Below are positions 27,053 to 36,468 of a stretch of 62,463 bases of DNA, piece by piece. Origin of the DNA: Candidatus Gallipaludibacter merdavium (GTDB taxonomy: Bacteria > Bacteroidota > Bacteroidia > Bacteroidales > Paludibacteraceae); the NCBI GenBank assembly GCA_017694875.1, contig JADIMG010000089.1, positions 1 through 62,463 on the forward strand, written 5' to 3'. Within the stretch, counting starts at the first letter, position 1. Each line of letters opens with the position of its first letter. Under the pieces are notes generated by a model. That model searched no databases. It was not told the origin of the DNA and saw only the letters and a program-made list of their open reading frames with translations. The position numbers and the translations under genes were made by a program.

Positions 27053-28558
27053 CTATCCGCAATGGAAATATTGTTCTACCAAAGCCAACAGCTTAGCTTC
27101 ATCGTTTTGCAGGCTAGCATACAATCCCTTGTCGTTCATGGCACGCAAGTTACGAATCATACCGTCAATAGCACGCGGATTGAACACGCCTTTTTCTTCA
27201 AACATACCACGTTGTTTTTCCAACCAGTCACCTGATTCTACACAGCAGGTGGGCAATTGTTCCAAACCAGCCAACAAAGCTTTGTTCTTTTCGCTGTGAA
27301 TGTCGCCGTCCACATAGGTGTTCTTGGCTATTTCCAAAGCGTCGGCACGTTCCAATCCTATGCGGCATGCCACACACAATCCGGCCATCAAGAAGTATAG
27401 GTCGGCCGAACCGTCCGGAGAACGCATTTCAACGGTCTGTTTTTGGGTGGTGTCAAAACGTTCTGGTTTTTCAAGCGGATTGGCTGCGGCACACATGTCC
27501 ACATCTGATGTCCAACCGAGTGGTACGCGAACCAATACAGAGCGGTTTCTGTCGCCCCAGCATACGTTGGTCGGTGCTTCCTGATGAGGCACCAGACGGA
27601 AATAGGATGTCGGATTGCGGTTGCCAAATGCCGTAATGGACGGAGCCAGCAGCATCATGCCGCCAATAGCCTTGCGGGCTGCTTCCGACAATACACCGTT
27701 TTCTATCATGCAATTCTTGCCGTCTTTCATCAAGCGCATATGGATATGGAGTCCCGAACCGGCCTTGCCCACAGTGATTTTAGGAGCGAAAGTGATGTCC
27801 AATCCCTGTTGGTAAGCCAGATTGCGGATAACCCATTTGGCCAAGGTCAACTGGTCGGCTGCGCTCTCAACCGGACAAGGCAGGAATTCAATTTCATTCT
27901 GCTCATATACTTTGCCGTTCAGCTTGAAGTTTCCCACTTCTGAATGTCCGTATTTGATTTGCCCGCCGGCGTTGGCTATATAGGCCATACACATCTTGCG
28001 GAATTCATTGAATTTTGCATAAGGTCCTGATTCATGATAACCGCGTTGATTGGTGGCGGGAAACATTTCGTCGTCATCGGCTATCACATAATATTCCAAT
28101 TCACCCATAGCTTCAAAAGTCAATCCGGTCGATTCGGTAAAGGCTTCCGCTGCACGGTGAAGAGTATATTCAGGTGAACCGCCAAAAGGCCTGCCCTCCT
28201 TGTCAAAGAAGGCACACAACATACACAAAGTTGGTATTTCGGCAAACGGGTCAAGAAATGCCGTACGGAAACGCGGCAATACATAAAGGTCGCTGTTGCC
28301 TGCCTCTACATAAGAAGGGAAAAGGCTCGAACCATCCACACGCTCACCGCAACTAAGAATAGTCTCCAGATAGGCCAGATTGTTTACCACAAAATTCAAG
28401 GTCTTTACACGACCGTCTTCTGCCGGATACATAAAGTTGACCATGGTGATTTCTTGTTCCGTGATATAACGGATAATGTCTTCCTTGGTAAATTGTGCAG
28501 CCGGTTTTTTCAGATAGGCCACAACCTGGTTAGGGTTCAATTCAATTTCTTTGTTCAT
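27053..28558 (-). CDS. glnA: Glutamine synthetase (type I-like)
   Basis: A 501-residue cytoplasmic enzyme that makes glutamine from glutamate, ammonia and ATP. Family signatures include ELEYYVI (metal ligands), GKAGSGLHIHMRL, AFGNRNPTSYFRLVPHQEAP (ammonia and ATP region), RNRSVLVRVPLGW and VEMRSPDGSADLYF. The length is close to type I enzymes, and the clearly shorter-than-700 size separates it from the GlnN type III enzyme also common in Bacteroides. The N-terminal beta-grasp domain is recognisable but divergent, so substrate use should be treated as probable. It has its own promoter at 28602-28634. Confidence 0.88.
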   Translation of the reverse strand: MNKEIELNPNQVVAYLKKPAAQFTKEDIIRYITEQEITMVNFMYPAEDGRVKTLNFVVNNLAYLETILSCGERVDGSSLFPSYVEAGNSDLYVLPRFRTAFLDPFAEIPTLCMLCAFFDKEGRPFGGSPEYTLHRAAEAFTESTGLTFEAMGELEYYVIADDDEMFPATNQRGYHESGPYAKFNEFRKMCMAYIANAGGQIKYGHSEVGNFKLNGKVYEQNEIEFLPCPVESAADQLTLAKWVIRNLAYQQGLDITFAPKITVGKAGSGLHIHMRLMKDGKNCMIENGVLSEAARKAIGGMMLLAPSITAFGNRNPTSYFRLVPHQEAPTNVCWGDRNRSVLVRVPLGWTSDVDMCAAANPLEKPERFDTTQKQTVEMRSPDGSADLYFLMAGLCVACRIGLERADALEIAKNTYVDGDIHSEKNKALLAGLEQLPTCCVESGDWLEKQRGMFEEKGVFNPRAIDGMIRNLRAMNDKGLYASLQNDEAKLLALVEQYFHCG

Positions 28559-28601
28559 GATATTATTATTTTAAGGTCTTGTGTTTTTCGCAATTTTGCC
28601 A

Positions 28602-28634
28602 CAAACATAATAAAAATTGTCGGATTCTACCAAA
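28602..28634 (-). promoter_or_regulatory. Promoter for the glutamine synthetase gene
   Basis: On the minus strand TTTG (28631-28634), 21 bases, TATGTTTG (28602-28609), 44 bases before the ATG at 28558. Confidence 0.7.
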
Positions 28635-28708
28635 TGGAACAATCCGACAATAGGAAATATTGGAATATTAACGATTTAACGCACTTACAAACTGTAAGTT
28701 TCCACTTC

Positions 28709-30661
28709 TTAATAGACTATTTTTTCTGCCTGTGCATGGGCATCGGAAAATACGGCTTTGATAATATACACGCCGTTGCTGGCTGTCACGGGCAACTGGA
28801 ACGATACATGGTCCTGATTGCCCGCCATGTGGCGATAAACCAAAGCTCCGCGCACGTCATATACGGATACAGCTACTATGGCTGCACCGGCATCTATGCT
28901 TACATTGCCGTCAGGAGCCACATTCAGTTTCCAATCTACCAACACCGGGTTCCTGTAAGCTGTTTCAGGCAATTCAGGGTCTTCCTTGGCAGTAATGCTT
29001 TCCAGATAGATTTCCAGATTGGAATAGCCGCTTTCCGTAATGGCAGCTCCGTCAGTGCTGTCATTTGGATTGAGTCCGTTTTCAGTTTCCCATTCATCCG
29101 GTATGCCGTCATTGTCTGTATCGGTTGGCAACACTTCTCCCGCTTCCATCGACAAGTCGGGCCATGCGCTCCAGTCTTCACCTGCACCGGCAGGCTTCAA
29201 GTCGTTTTGCGAATCGATTACTCCCAAATAGGTCGGACTGAAACTACCATGGAAAATGGGCTCACGCTTTCCGGCTGCTTCTGCCAATATACGCACATCC
29301 ACTTCATCGCGGCGTGGCAACAGGCATCCCGCATTGGCTATCACCCGTTCATAGGCAGTAGCTGCATCATCCAACGCAATCAAACCGCTCATCGTGCTCT
29401 GGTCGGTATAGTAGGCTTCAAAGTTCTGCTGGTTGGCACCAAACTGTATGTCCAATGCCTTTTGACTGCTGGTGGTGGCTGCATTATACCAATTGTCAGC
29501 ATTGATGGTGGAATAGTCGCCCCCAAATTTGTCTTGGCTGGTCTGTGCTGCATTGCTGAAATGGTGTTCGTTTTCTTCCATCACATTGCCTGTTACATAC
29601 CACTTGCTGAAATTTCCTGATGAGGCACCCGTATTGCTGATGCGGGCAAAATAGCGGTAACCGCCTGCTGCGGCATCTGTAGTCGGACCGGGTTTGTAAT
29701 AATTGTTCACCAAATGATTGTGCACATAAGCGCCGGTAATGATTTCAAGGGTATCCTTTATCACCTTATTGTTTTCGTCATACACAGGATTGCCTTCGCT
29801 GTCCACACGGTTTTTTATTACATAAAGCGAATCCGGTGCGTCCAACTCGCCGCCATATACGGCTTCTTTCTTTCCCCAGTTGTAAATCACGTTATTGGCA
29901 ATCTCCGTATCCACAAACTGGTCATGTGCGCCAAAGTCGGTGCTATGGTCACGGGCTCCGTTCAAACGCGGGCTGCGGCTCACACAATGTGCAAACAGAT
30001 TATGGTGGAACGATGAATGTTCTCCTCCCCATTGCGAACCATATGCACGAGCCCCTTTCTTATGGCGTGAATAATAAAGCGGCTCGCTCACAATACACCA
30101 TTGCACAGTAGTGGAATCGTTGTCATACATGGTCACATTTTCTTCCATCGACCAACTGAACGAACAGTGGTCCAATATCACATGCTTCACGTTCTCAATG
30201 TCCAGTGCGCTGTAATTGCTGTCAGCCTCGTCTCCAGCACGGAAACGCACATGGCGGATAATCACATTGGAAGCGGACACATAAATATTGGCGCCCGATA
30301 TACAGATACCTCCACCCGGTGCCGATTGTCCCAATATGCTCACATTCGGATGTTTGAATTTCAGCTTGCTGGTCAGTTTGATGGTACCGCAGGTTCTGAA
30401 CAATATCGTACGGGGCGTATCATCACCCGTATGCAAAGCCCAGCGGAGCGTTCCCTCCACCAAATTGTCGTCCGTACAGTCATCCAATCGGGTTACAAAA
30501 TACACTTTACTTCCGCGCTCGTCTATTGCACGGCCGCCGGTGGCAAACTGCCCCCAACCTTCTGCACCTGGAAAAGCAGGCACTTCTGCCGCCTGACCCA
30601 AAGCACATAATTGCGTTGCAACTGATAACAATACTGTTGCCACTATTGATTTTCCATTCAT
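28709..30661 (-). CDS. Secreted pectate lyase-like protein
   Basis: A 650-residue secreted protein with a signal peptide (cleavage near GQAA-E). Residues about 27-390 are a parallel beta-helix like polysaccharide lyase family 1 (FPGAEGWGQFATGGR, ILGQSAPGGGICISG, VIIRHVRFRAGDE, HCSFSWSMEENVTMY). It may cleave pectic polygalacturonate, but catalytic residues were not aligned. A Ca-binding thrombospondin-3-like stretch (DTDNDGIPDEWE) lies near 515-527. The last 70 residues resemble a type A C-terminal sorting domain (VSVYDVRGALVYR, NGVYIIKAVF). No SusC/SusD pair is adjacent, so it is not in a standard utilisation locus. Confidence 0.85.
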   Translation of the reverse strand: MNGKSIVATVLLSVATQLCALGQAAEVPAFPGAEGWGQFATGGRAIDERGSKVYFVTRLDDCTDDNLVEGTLRWALHTGDDTPRTILFRTCGTIKLTSKLKFKHPNVSILGQSAPGGGICISGANIYVSASNVIIRHVRFRAGDEADSNYSALDIENVKHVILDHCSFSWSMEENVTMYDNDSTTVQWCIVSEPLYYSRHKKGARAYGSQWGGEHSSFHHNLFAHCVSRSPRLNGARDHSTDFGAHDQFVDTEIANNVIYNWGKKEAVYGGELDAPDSLYVIKNRVDSEGNPVYDENNKVIKDTLEIITGAYVHNHLVNNYYKPGPTTDAAAGGYRYFARISNTGASSGNFSKWYVTGNVMEENEHHFSNAAQTSQDKFGGDYSTINADNWYNAATTSSQKALDIQFGANQQNFEAYYTDQSTMSGLIALDDAATAYERVIANAGCLLPRRDEVDVRILAEAAGKREPIFHGSFSPTYLGVIDSQNDLKPAGAGEDWSAWPDLSMEAGEVLPTDTDNDGIPDEWETENGLNPNDSTDGAAITESGYSNLEIYLESITAKEDPELPETAYRNPVLVDWKLNVAPDGNVSIDAGAAIVAVSVYDVRGALVYRHMAGNQDHVSFQLPVTASNGVYIIKAVFSDAHAQAEKIVY

Positions 30662-31097
30662 GATTATAGAGTTTTTAGGGTCATATTATTCTCGATGGCA
30701 ATATTACATCAATTCTCACTTATTGAGGTGGATTATTTGATACTTCTATAACCACAAATCGTATATTTTACGCTTTTTGAGGCTGAAAATGTTTCCTTTA
30801 ACCCAATTCGGTCATTGAATTTTTGCCTAATTTTCTTCCGGACTGTTTTTACAATTTGCTCGACATAAAGCGTTTTTTCCTGCAAAATGCCAATCTTATA
30901 CATCCGTACAAATTCCGCTGCTTTTCCATAGACTTTGTGCCGAACATATACCGACACCAAGCTCAAACATTTTGCTATCCATCACCATATTTTGCTTACA
31001 TTTTGTACAAATTATTCCACCACTCTACCCATCCGACAAACATAAAATTTTGCGCTACCGCTTCTTTGCCGTACTTTTGCAGAAAATTCAATGCACT
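30662..31097. other. Gene-poor region between pectate lyase and tsaE
   Basis: The region holds the tsaE promoter at 31049-31079 and a 77-codon minus-strand open frame at 30733-30966. That frame has a Lys/Arg-rich product with no recognisable domain, no promoter and no obvious start signal, so I do not call it a gene. No RNA structure was noticed. Confidence 0.45.
31049..31079 (+). promoter_or_regulatory. Promoter for tsaE
   Basis: TTTG (31049-31052), 19 bases, TACTTTTG (31072-31079), 18 bases before the ATG at 31098. It lies downstream of the open frame's first ATG at 30972 and so fixes the later start. Confidence 0.8.
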
Positions 31098-31514
31098 ATG
31101 GAACTCCAGATTACCTCACTCGATACAATACACGAAACTGCCAAACAATTCATCCAACTCATCGACCAGCGGAAAGTTTTCGCTTTCAATGGCAGCATGG
31201 GTGCAGGAAAAACTACCTTTATCAAGGCTCTCTGCGAGGAACTCAAGGTAATCGACATTGTCAATAGCCCCACTTTTGCCATTGTCAATGAATACGAAAC
31301 GGAAGACCATTCCATCATCTACCATTTCGACTGCTATCGCCTCAACAACCTCCGCGAAGCCTACGACCTCGGTGCGGAAGAATACCTTTACAGCGGAAAC
31401 CTCTGCTTCATTGAATGGCCTGAAAACATCGAACCGCTGCTTCCCGAAAATACCCGTTACGTCCACATCACAGAAAACAATGACGGAACCAGAACCTTGC
31501 GCATCGACGACTGA
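31098..31514 (+). CDS. tsaE: tRNA t6A biosynthesis ATPase TsaE
   Basis: A 138-residue P-loop ATPase that supports the TsaB-TsaD complex in making N6-threonylcarbamoyladenosine on tRNAs reading ANN codons. Visible motifs are FNGSMGAGKTTFIKAL (Walker A), SPTFAIVNEYE and YHFDCYRL, followed by FIEWPENI. The length matches the family. The start at 31098 is set by the promoter just upstream. It stands alone here, without tsaB or tsaD. Its coding strand is strongly C-rich, like other plus-strand genes left of 36.5 kb. Confidence 0.95.
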   Translation: MELQITSLDTIHETAKQFIQLIDQRKVFAFNGSMGAGKTTFIKALCEELKVIDIVNSPTFAIVNEYETEDHSIIYHFDCYRLNNLREAYDLGAEEYLYSGNLCFIEWPENIEPLLPENTRYVHITENNDGTRTLRIDD

Positions 31515-31777
31515 CAACCCATTTTCTATAATATCCTCTTAACTGTCATTCCCACTCAACACAAAACCCAAAAGTGCAGATCACTTGCGCTCGCCCTACC
31601 CGCCACTCCACACAATGCGGAATCCAGAAAAGAAATCTTTCAACAGTTTCAAAACCACTACCCAAAAGAAGAGGGTGACTCAAATCACCCCCTCAAAAGC
31701 AAAAACTTGCTGTATAATGGTATTTCTATTGCACCTCAATATTTCTCTTATAGATTATTGTTTGCATTAGGCATTAC

Positions 31778-32401
31778 TTAGTAATTCTCTATTCTATCAT
31801 TGATTTCATCAACAGTAAGAAACGGAACAGGCGTAGTGGGACGTACCAATGACAATGTTCCGCTAACCGTTACTTCATTTTGAATTTCATAATTAAATGT
31901 CAATTCGTTTTCGTTCAGCACTTCAATGGTATATTTATGTGTAATAATTTGTTCCGGATCAACATTTCCGCTCTCATATTCTACCTCTGGAATATGGATA
32001 GTAACCGTAATAAAGTCACTGTTTTCAGATATGTCCCATGCCAAAGATGGTTTATTTCCGTAATCATCCAAACTTTCTGAATACATGTCCAAATATTCTC
32101 CTTCTTCTAATATTTGAGCATAAATAACATACGCATCTTGTGTCATACCTATTCGAAATGAACCGTCAGCCTCAAACCGTAATGCAATACTGGCACCTTT
32201 AAAATATTCGTTGGGATCCTCTGGTTCTTCCCATGTTTCTCCATTGATGTAAGAAATCATGTCAGCTGTCACTCCAGGCACTGTAACCCAGTCTCCTTCC
32301 AATAATTTTTTTGTAGCTGCACGTTCTTTTTCCTGGTCATCACATGAGCAAAAGCCCATCACCATTATCATACACGATAGGCAGAAGAAGATTTTTTTCA
32401 T
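31778..32401 (-). CDS. Hypothetical lipoprotein
   Basis: A 207-residue lipoprotein with lipobox GFCSC (Cys near 20) followed by an acidic DDQEKER linker. The body is rich in Asp/Glu and beta strands (GEYLDMYSES, FITVTIHIPEVEYESG, ELTFNYEIQNEVTVSGTLSLV), like the lipocalin-like small lipoproteins of Bacteroides. I do not recognise a function. It has a promoter at 32434-32464. Confidence 0.7.
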   Translation of the reverse strand: MKKIFFCLSCMIMVMGFCSCDDQEKERAATKKLLEGDWVTVPGVTADMISYINGETWEEPEDPNEYFKGASIALRFEADGSFRIGMTQDAYVIYAQILEEGEYLDMYSESLDDYGNKPSLAWDISENSDFITVTIHIPEVEYESGNVDPEQIITHKYTIEVLNENELTFNYEIQNEVTVSGTLSLVRPTTPVPFLTVDEINDRIENY

Positions 32402-32433
32402 AATATCATTGGATTTAAATGTTTAACATTCCG

Positions 32434-32464
32434 CAAATGTATAGAAAACATTTTAAACCACAAA
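32434..32464 (-). promoter_or_regulatory. Promoter for the acidic lipoprotein gene
   Basis: On the minus strand TTTG (32461-32464), 19 bases, TACATTTG (32434-32441), 33 bases before the ATG. Confidence 0.7.
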
Positions 32465-32585
32465 TATTAATGACCTTATTTTTTTAATAACACATTCATC
32501 ACCTTTGTAAACTGACATTTATCCGATATTTATCTACATCGACCATCTTTCTGTACATATAATTACGTTTTTTTTTGATATATGC

Positions 32586-32615
32586 TTGCTTATTTACAAA
32601 TAATCCATATATTTG
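32586..32615 (+). promoter_or_regulatory. Promoter for the tandem lipoprotein operon
   Basis: TTG (32586-32588), 19 bases, TATATTTG (32608-32615), 59 bases before the ATG at 32675. Confidence 0.7.
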
Positions 32616-32674
32616 CCAACGTAGTTATTTTACTGTTAGCTTTAAAACTAGTTTAATCATTAAAATAATACCTT

Positions 32675-33205
32675 ATGAAAAAGTCTGTTTTTTATCTCTC
32701 GCTTTTATTATTGTCACTCACGGCTTGCGGACCGGCAGTCTGGTCTCCTTTTCCGGAAGCCGATTTTGTCAGCTATTTGCCCTATACCACCGGTGATAAA
32801 ATTACATTTGAATCCGACGGAGAAACAATGGTATGGGAAGTAACCGATACAGAATATTCATATTATGAAAACAACAATCCCAATATAGACGCCATTCCAG
32901 AAGTTGTTAATTTCTCAGTCAATGTGAAAAACGGTTCTCATGAAGGCAAGATAGAAATTAATGCTACTTACAGAGAAAATCTAAGTGCCTCCATCGATAT
33001 TTATGAGGGGGCTTACTTCGAAAGTGACTGGATTTATTTCGCTGAATACAGCAGTGAAGTAAAAAAAAGGAAAGACTTCAAAACCCTATTGGTAAATACA
33101 CTGCAACTCGCAGGCGTAGATACCGACGACAAAGCTATCATAGAGAAAAACAAAGGGGTTACGCAGTTTGAAACAAACGGAAAAGTCTGGAAACTGGTTG
33201 AATAA
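32675..33205 (+). CDS. Duplicated small lipoprotein, copy 1
   Basis: A 176-residue lipoprotein with lipobox SLTAC (Cys near 19). The mature part is beta-rich and acidic. No family is recognised. It is the first of two near-identical genes 549 bases apart. The first 190 and last 150 bases are nearly the same in both copies, while the middle (about residues 60-105) differs. It begins an operon of three genes ending at a terminator at 34406-34444. Confidence 0.75.
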   Translation: MKKSVFYLSLLLLSLTACGPAVWSPFPEADFVSYLPYTTGDKITFESDGETMVWEVTDTEYSYYENNNPNIDAIPEVVNFSVNVKNGSHEGKIEINATYRENLSASIDIYEGAYFESDWIYFAEYSSEVKKRKDFKTLLVNTLQLAGVDTDDKAIIEKNKGVTQFETNGKVWKLVE

Positions 33206-33223
33206 AAATAAACTTTTCGCCTT

Positions 33224-33760
33224 ATGAAAAAATCTATTTTTTATCTCTCGCTATTTTTATTGTCGCTCACGGCTTGCGGACCGGCAGTCTGGTCTCCTTT
33301 TCCGGAAGCCGATTTTGTCAGCTATCTGCCCTATACCACTGGTGATAAAATTACATTTGAATCCGACGGAGAAACGATGGTTTGGGAAGTAACAGATACA
33401 AAATATGAATATTTTGAAAACAACAATCCTAATGTAAAATCCCCTCCCGAAGAAGTTTATTTTTTCGTCAATATAAAAAACGGTAATCATGAAGGTAAAA
33501 TAAAACTTACAGCTACTTACAGAGACAATTTAAGTGCCTCCATCGATATTTATGAGGGGGCTTACTTCGAAAGTGACGGAATTTTTTATGTAGGTTACAG
33601 CAGCGAAGTGGAAAAAAGGAAAGACTTCAAAACCCTATTGGTAAATACACTGCAACTCGAAGGAACAAATGCCGACAACAAAGCTATCATAGAAAAAAAC
33701 AAAGGGGTTACGCAGTTTGAAACAAACGGAAAAGTCTGGAAACTGGTTGAATTAAAATAA
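33224..33760 (+). CDS. Duplicated small lipoprotein, copy 2
   Basis: A 178-residue paralogue of the preceding gene, with the same signal peptide, lipobox and opening GPAVWSPFPEADFVSYLPY. It differs in the central part (KYEYFENNNPNVKSPPEEV against EYSYYENNNPNIDAIPEVV) and has two more residues at the end. It starts 18 bases after copy 1 stops, and the intergenic bases of both copies also resemble each other. The function is unknown. Confidence 0.75.
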   Translation: MKKSIFYLSLFLLSLTACGPAVWSPFPEADFVSYLPYTTGDKITFESDGETMVWEVTDTKYEYFENNNPNVKSPPEEVYFFVNIKNGNHEGKIKLTATYRDNLSASIDIYEGAYFESDGIFYVGYSSEVEKRKDFKTLLVNTLQLEGTNADNKAIIEKNKGVTQFETNGKVWKLVELK

Positions 33761-33772
33761 ACTTTTTGCCTT

Positions 33773-34384
33773 ATGAAAAAATCAGTTTTCTTCATTTTCT
33801 TCCTGCTGTTTTCGTTAACCACAGCTTTTGCTGAAACAAAGGAAGAACGAAAACAGTACCCTCATGAATTACGCATAGGTATAGGTGACGATTTACTCAA
33901 TAAATTGTATCCGAGATTTGATGTATACAATAAAACAAACGATTGGAGTACAGGTCATCTTTCCGTTGAATACCAATACCGCATTAACCATTGGCTCGGC
34001 GTGGGAGCCATGTATGACGTTAATGTCAGCCACGATTCATGGGAATATCGTTCTCACGATCAATTTAGAGACCAAGGTTCCTATATGAGCCAATCACATT
34101 TTATCATGGCTTCTACAAGATTTACATATTACAATTCAAAATGGGTAAACCTCTATGCAGGTATAGCTGTCGGATTGGTTATCAGACAATCGGATGATTA
34201 TTATGATGATTTTTATACATACGTACCTAAATTTCTTGGATGTGGATTTGCCGGAAACATAACACTTTTCGGTATTTCCGTCGGCAGGCAACATTGGTTC
34301 GGTGCTTTCGAACTGGGTGGACTCTACCGTACATTCCAAGGAACAGACCGACTGATAAACTTTTCTGTAGGCTATCGCTTCTAA
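33773..34384 (+). CDS. Small outer-membrane barrel-like protein
   Basis: A 203-residue protein with a signal peptide (cleavage near TAFA-E) and alternating strands such as GHLSVEYQYRINHWLGVGAMYDV, ending in LINFSVGYRF with a terminal Phe as expected for outer-membrane barrels of eight strands. It begins 12 bases after the second lipoprotein gene, so it is likely the membrane partner of the two lipoproteins. The function is unknown. Confidence 0.75.
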   Translation: MKKSVFFIFFLLFSLTTAFAETKEERKQYPHELRIGIGDDLLNKLYPRFDVYNKTNDWSTGHLSVEYQYRINHWLGVGAMYDVNVSHDSWEYRSHDQFRDQGSYMSQSHFIMASTRFTYYNSKWVNLYAGIAVGLVIRQSDDYYDDFYTYVPKFLGCGFAGNITLFGISVGRQHWFGAFELGGLYRTFQGTDRLINFSVGYRF

Positions 34385-34405
34385 AGCATATACCAATCCA
34401 TAAAA

Positions 34406-34444
34406 AATAGTCCAACTATCAGCAAAAACCATAGTTGGACTATT
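34406..34444. terminator. Terminator after the lipoprotein-barrel operon
   Basis: AATAGTCCAACTAT pairs with ATAGTTGGACTATT around an 11-base loop; it is flanked by A-rich bases on the left and T-rich bases on the right. Confidence 0.85.
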
Positions 34445-34458
34445 TTGTGCTCATACAC

Positions 34459-34482
34459 GTCATCCCGTACTCAATACGGAAT
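34459..34482. repeat. REP-like extragenic palindrome, copy 1
   Basis: GTCATCCCGTACTCAATACGG with following AAT is a short imperfect palindrome. A related copy, GTCATCCCGCACTTGATGCGGG, lies at 55263-55288. Both are between genes. Confidence 0.55.
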
Positions 34483-34567
34483 ATAGGAGTTCGGCTTATT
34501 ACCAAGAATAAAAATACTGCCCACTCCTATAACATATCACTCAATAAAGAATATAAACTATTCATTA

Positions 34568-35833
34568 CTACTGGAATGTTTTCTCCTCCACTGTCACCAT
34601 CTTATACAGCTTGTCATTTCTGCGGATCAGTTCAGGGGTTTTCATCGAAAAATAAACACCCTTTTCCACTTTCTCCACTGGCTTCAAATCCACCCGAACT
34701 TCATCAACAGTTCCCTCAAGTGCTCCTGTTGTTTCACCGGTAATCAGATACTCATCACCTACTGATAAGGATTGTGATTCCAATAAAAATTCGGCTACAC
34801 CTATCTTCTGGAAATAATTTGTACATTTACCCACATACACTTTCCGTTTCGTGGCTGACGAACCATAGTGCATAGTCCATTCACCTAAACGCTGACCCAA
34901 ATAATAGCCATTCCAGAATCCTCGGTTAAACACGGTTTTCAAGCGTTCATCCCATCCTGCTATTTTTTCTTCACTGAAACTTCCGTCCATATAGGCTTCC
35001 ACTGCTTCTCTATAGCAATTGACCACTGTCTTTACATATTCCGCCCCCCGTGCGCGACCTTCTATCTTGAACACTCTCACACCGGCATCCAGCATTTTGT
35101 TCATGAAATGGATGGTCTTCAAGTCCTTGGGCGACATGATGTACTGGTTATCTATTTCCAATTCTATTTCCGACTCCTTGTCACGCACTTCATAGGCCCG
35201 CCTACACACTTGCATGCAGGCACCACGGTTGGCCGATGCATTATGTTCATGCAAACTCAAATAACATTTGCCCGATACAGCCATACACAAGGCACCATGA
35301 CAAAACATCTCTATACGCACCAGTTCACCGTTTCTGCCCCTTATGTCTTCTTCCACTATGGCTTTATGGATGGCTGCTACCTGGTCCAAATTCAATTCAC
35401 GCGCCAATACTACCACATCGGCAAACTGGGCATAAAAACGCAAGGCTTCTACATTGGAAATGTTCAGTTGTGTTGATAGGTGCACTTCCACTCCCTGACT
35501 CACGGCATACATCATCACCGCCACATCAGCGGCTATAATGGCGCTTACGCCGGCTGCTTTCGCATGGTTCACTATCTCGCGCATCAATGCCAGGTCATTG
35601 TCATAAATCACTGTATTGATGGTCAAATAGGTCTTTATACCATGTTCTTTGCAGCGCTCCACTATTTTGTGCAAATCCTCTGTCGTGAAATTGTTCGACG
35701 ACCGGCTGCGCATATTCAGGTTCTCTATGCCGAAATACACCGAATCTGCTTTGGCTTGTATGGCGGCGCTCAGGCTTTCCCAACTTCCTGCCGGAGCCAT
35801 TATTTCTATATCACTTCTTTTTATCATATCCAA
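34568..35833 (-). CDS. U32-family protein (TrhP-like tRNA hydroxylation)
   Basis: A 421-residue member of the U32 family, long annotated as collagenase-like peptidase. Family members TrhP/YegQ take part in 5-hydroxyuridine formation at tRNA position 34. The N-terminal TIM-barrel-like part shows IMAPAGSWESL and DSVYFG. The family signature runs from EMFCHGALCMAVSGKCYLS to ANRGACMQVCRR, with Cys residues that may bind an Fe-S cluster. The C-terminal part is beta-rich. The upstream TetR gene ends inside its first codons (10-base overlap), so the two are co-transcribed. The ATG at 35827 is an equally possible start. Confidence 0.88.
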   Translation of the reverse strand: MDMIKRSDIEIMAPAGSWESLSAAIQAKADSVYFGIENLNMRSRSSNNFTTEDLHKIVERCKEHGIKTYLTINTVIYDNDLALMREIVNHAKAAGVSAIIAADVAVMMYAVSQGVEVHLSTQLNISNVEALRFYAQFADVVVLARELNLDQVAAIHKAIVEEDIRGRNGELVRIEMFCHGALCMAVSGKCYLSLHEHNASANRGACMQVCRRAYEVRDKESEIELEIDNQYIMSPKDLKTIHFMNKMLDAGVRVFKIEGRARGAEYVKTVVNCYREAVEAYMDGSFSEEKIAGWDERLKTVFNRGFWNGYYLGQRLGEWTMHYGSSATKRKVYVGKCTNYFQKIGVAEFLLESQSLSVGDEYLITGETTGALEGTVDEVRVDLKPVEKVEKGVYFSMKTPELIRRNDKLYKMVTVEEKTFQ

Positions 35834-36468
35834 CTGTACTTGTCAAATGCTTCTCTCACTGTTTTCAATCCTTTTTCCGTCAAATGATAGGCACAAATAT
35901 TCCACAACGACAGGAAAAATCCTTTCTTGTCCCTTTCCGATGAAAATTCATTGTTGGCCAAACCTATGGAAAATGCACACCAGCTCGACATGTGTACCCA
36001 AATGTTTTTCACCACTAAGTCATAATTGTGTTCCTCTTTGTCAAACGGATACAGATAACCTTCCTTTATCATCAATTCCAGCGACTGCCGCATATTTTCC
36101 ATGCGCTCATTCACAAAGGCTATGGTCGTTTCCTTATATTTCGGATAGGTCAGAAAAAACAGATAGAAATTGGAAAAGATGAAGATATATTTCACCTGCA
36201 AGGTATAGATGTCATTCACGTATTCAAGGATAGACGATAATTGCAAATGATTTTTCCGTTTCATTTCTTCCAGGTCATTCATTAACCTGTCCACTATTTC
36301 ATCCATCAGATTGTCCCATTTCGGAAAATGATAGGTAAAATTACCTACACTTATATTCAATTGATTGGCTATGTCACGTACTGTCACATTCTGCAAACCC
36401 CTTGCATTCAGCAATGATATGGACATGTCAACTATTTTATCCCTTGTACTACGTATTCTCGCCATCAT
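35824..36468 (-). CDS. TetR-family transcriptional regulator
   Basis: A 214-residue regulator. The N-terminal helix-turn-helix shows NVTVRDIANQLNISVGNFTYHF (about 24-45), the usual TetR pattern ending in YHF. The rest is helical and would form the ligand-binding and dimer domain. It overlaps the U32 gene by 10 bases. It may regulate its own operon. The ligand is unknown. Confidence 0.88.
   Translation of the reverse strand: MMARIRSTRDKIVDMSISLLNARGLQNVTVRDIANQLNISVGNFTYHFPKWDNLMDEIVDRLMNDLEEMKRKNHLQLSSILEYVNDIYTLQVKYIFIFSNFYLFFLTYPKYKETTIAFVNERMENMRQSLELMIKEGYLYPFDKEEHNYDLVVKNIWVHMSSWCAFSIGLANNEFSSERDKKGFFLSLWNICAYHLTEKGLKTVREAFDKYSWI

Noticed and set aside
30733-30966. 77-codon minus-strand frame
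   Set aside because: The composition is plausible, but there is no domain, promoter or conserved neighbour to support it.
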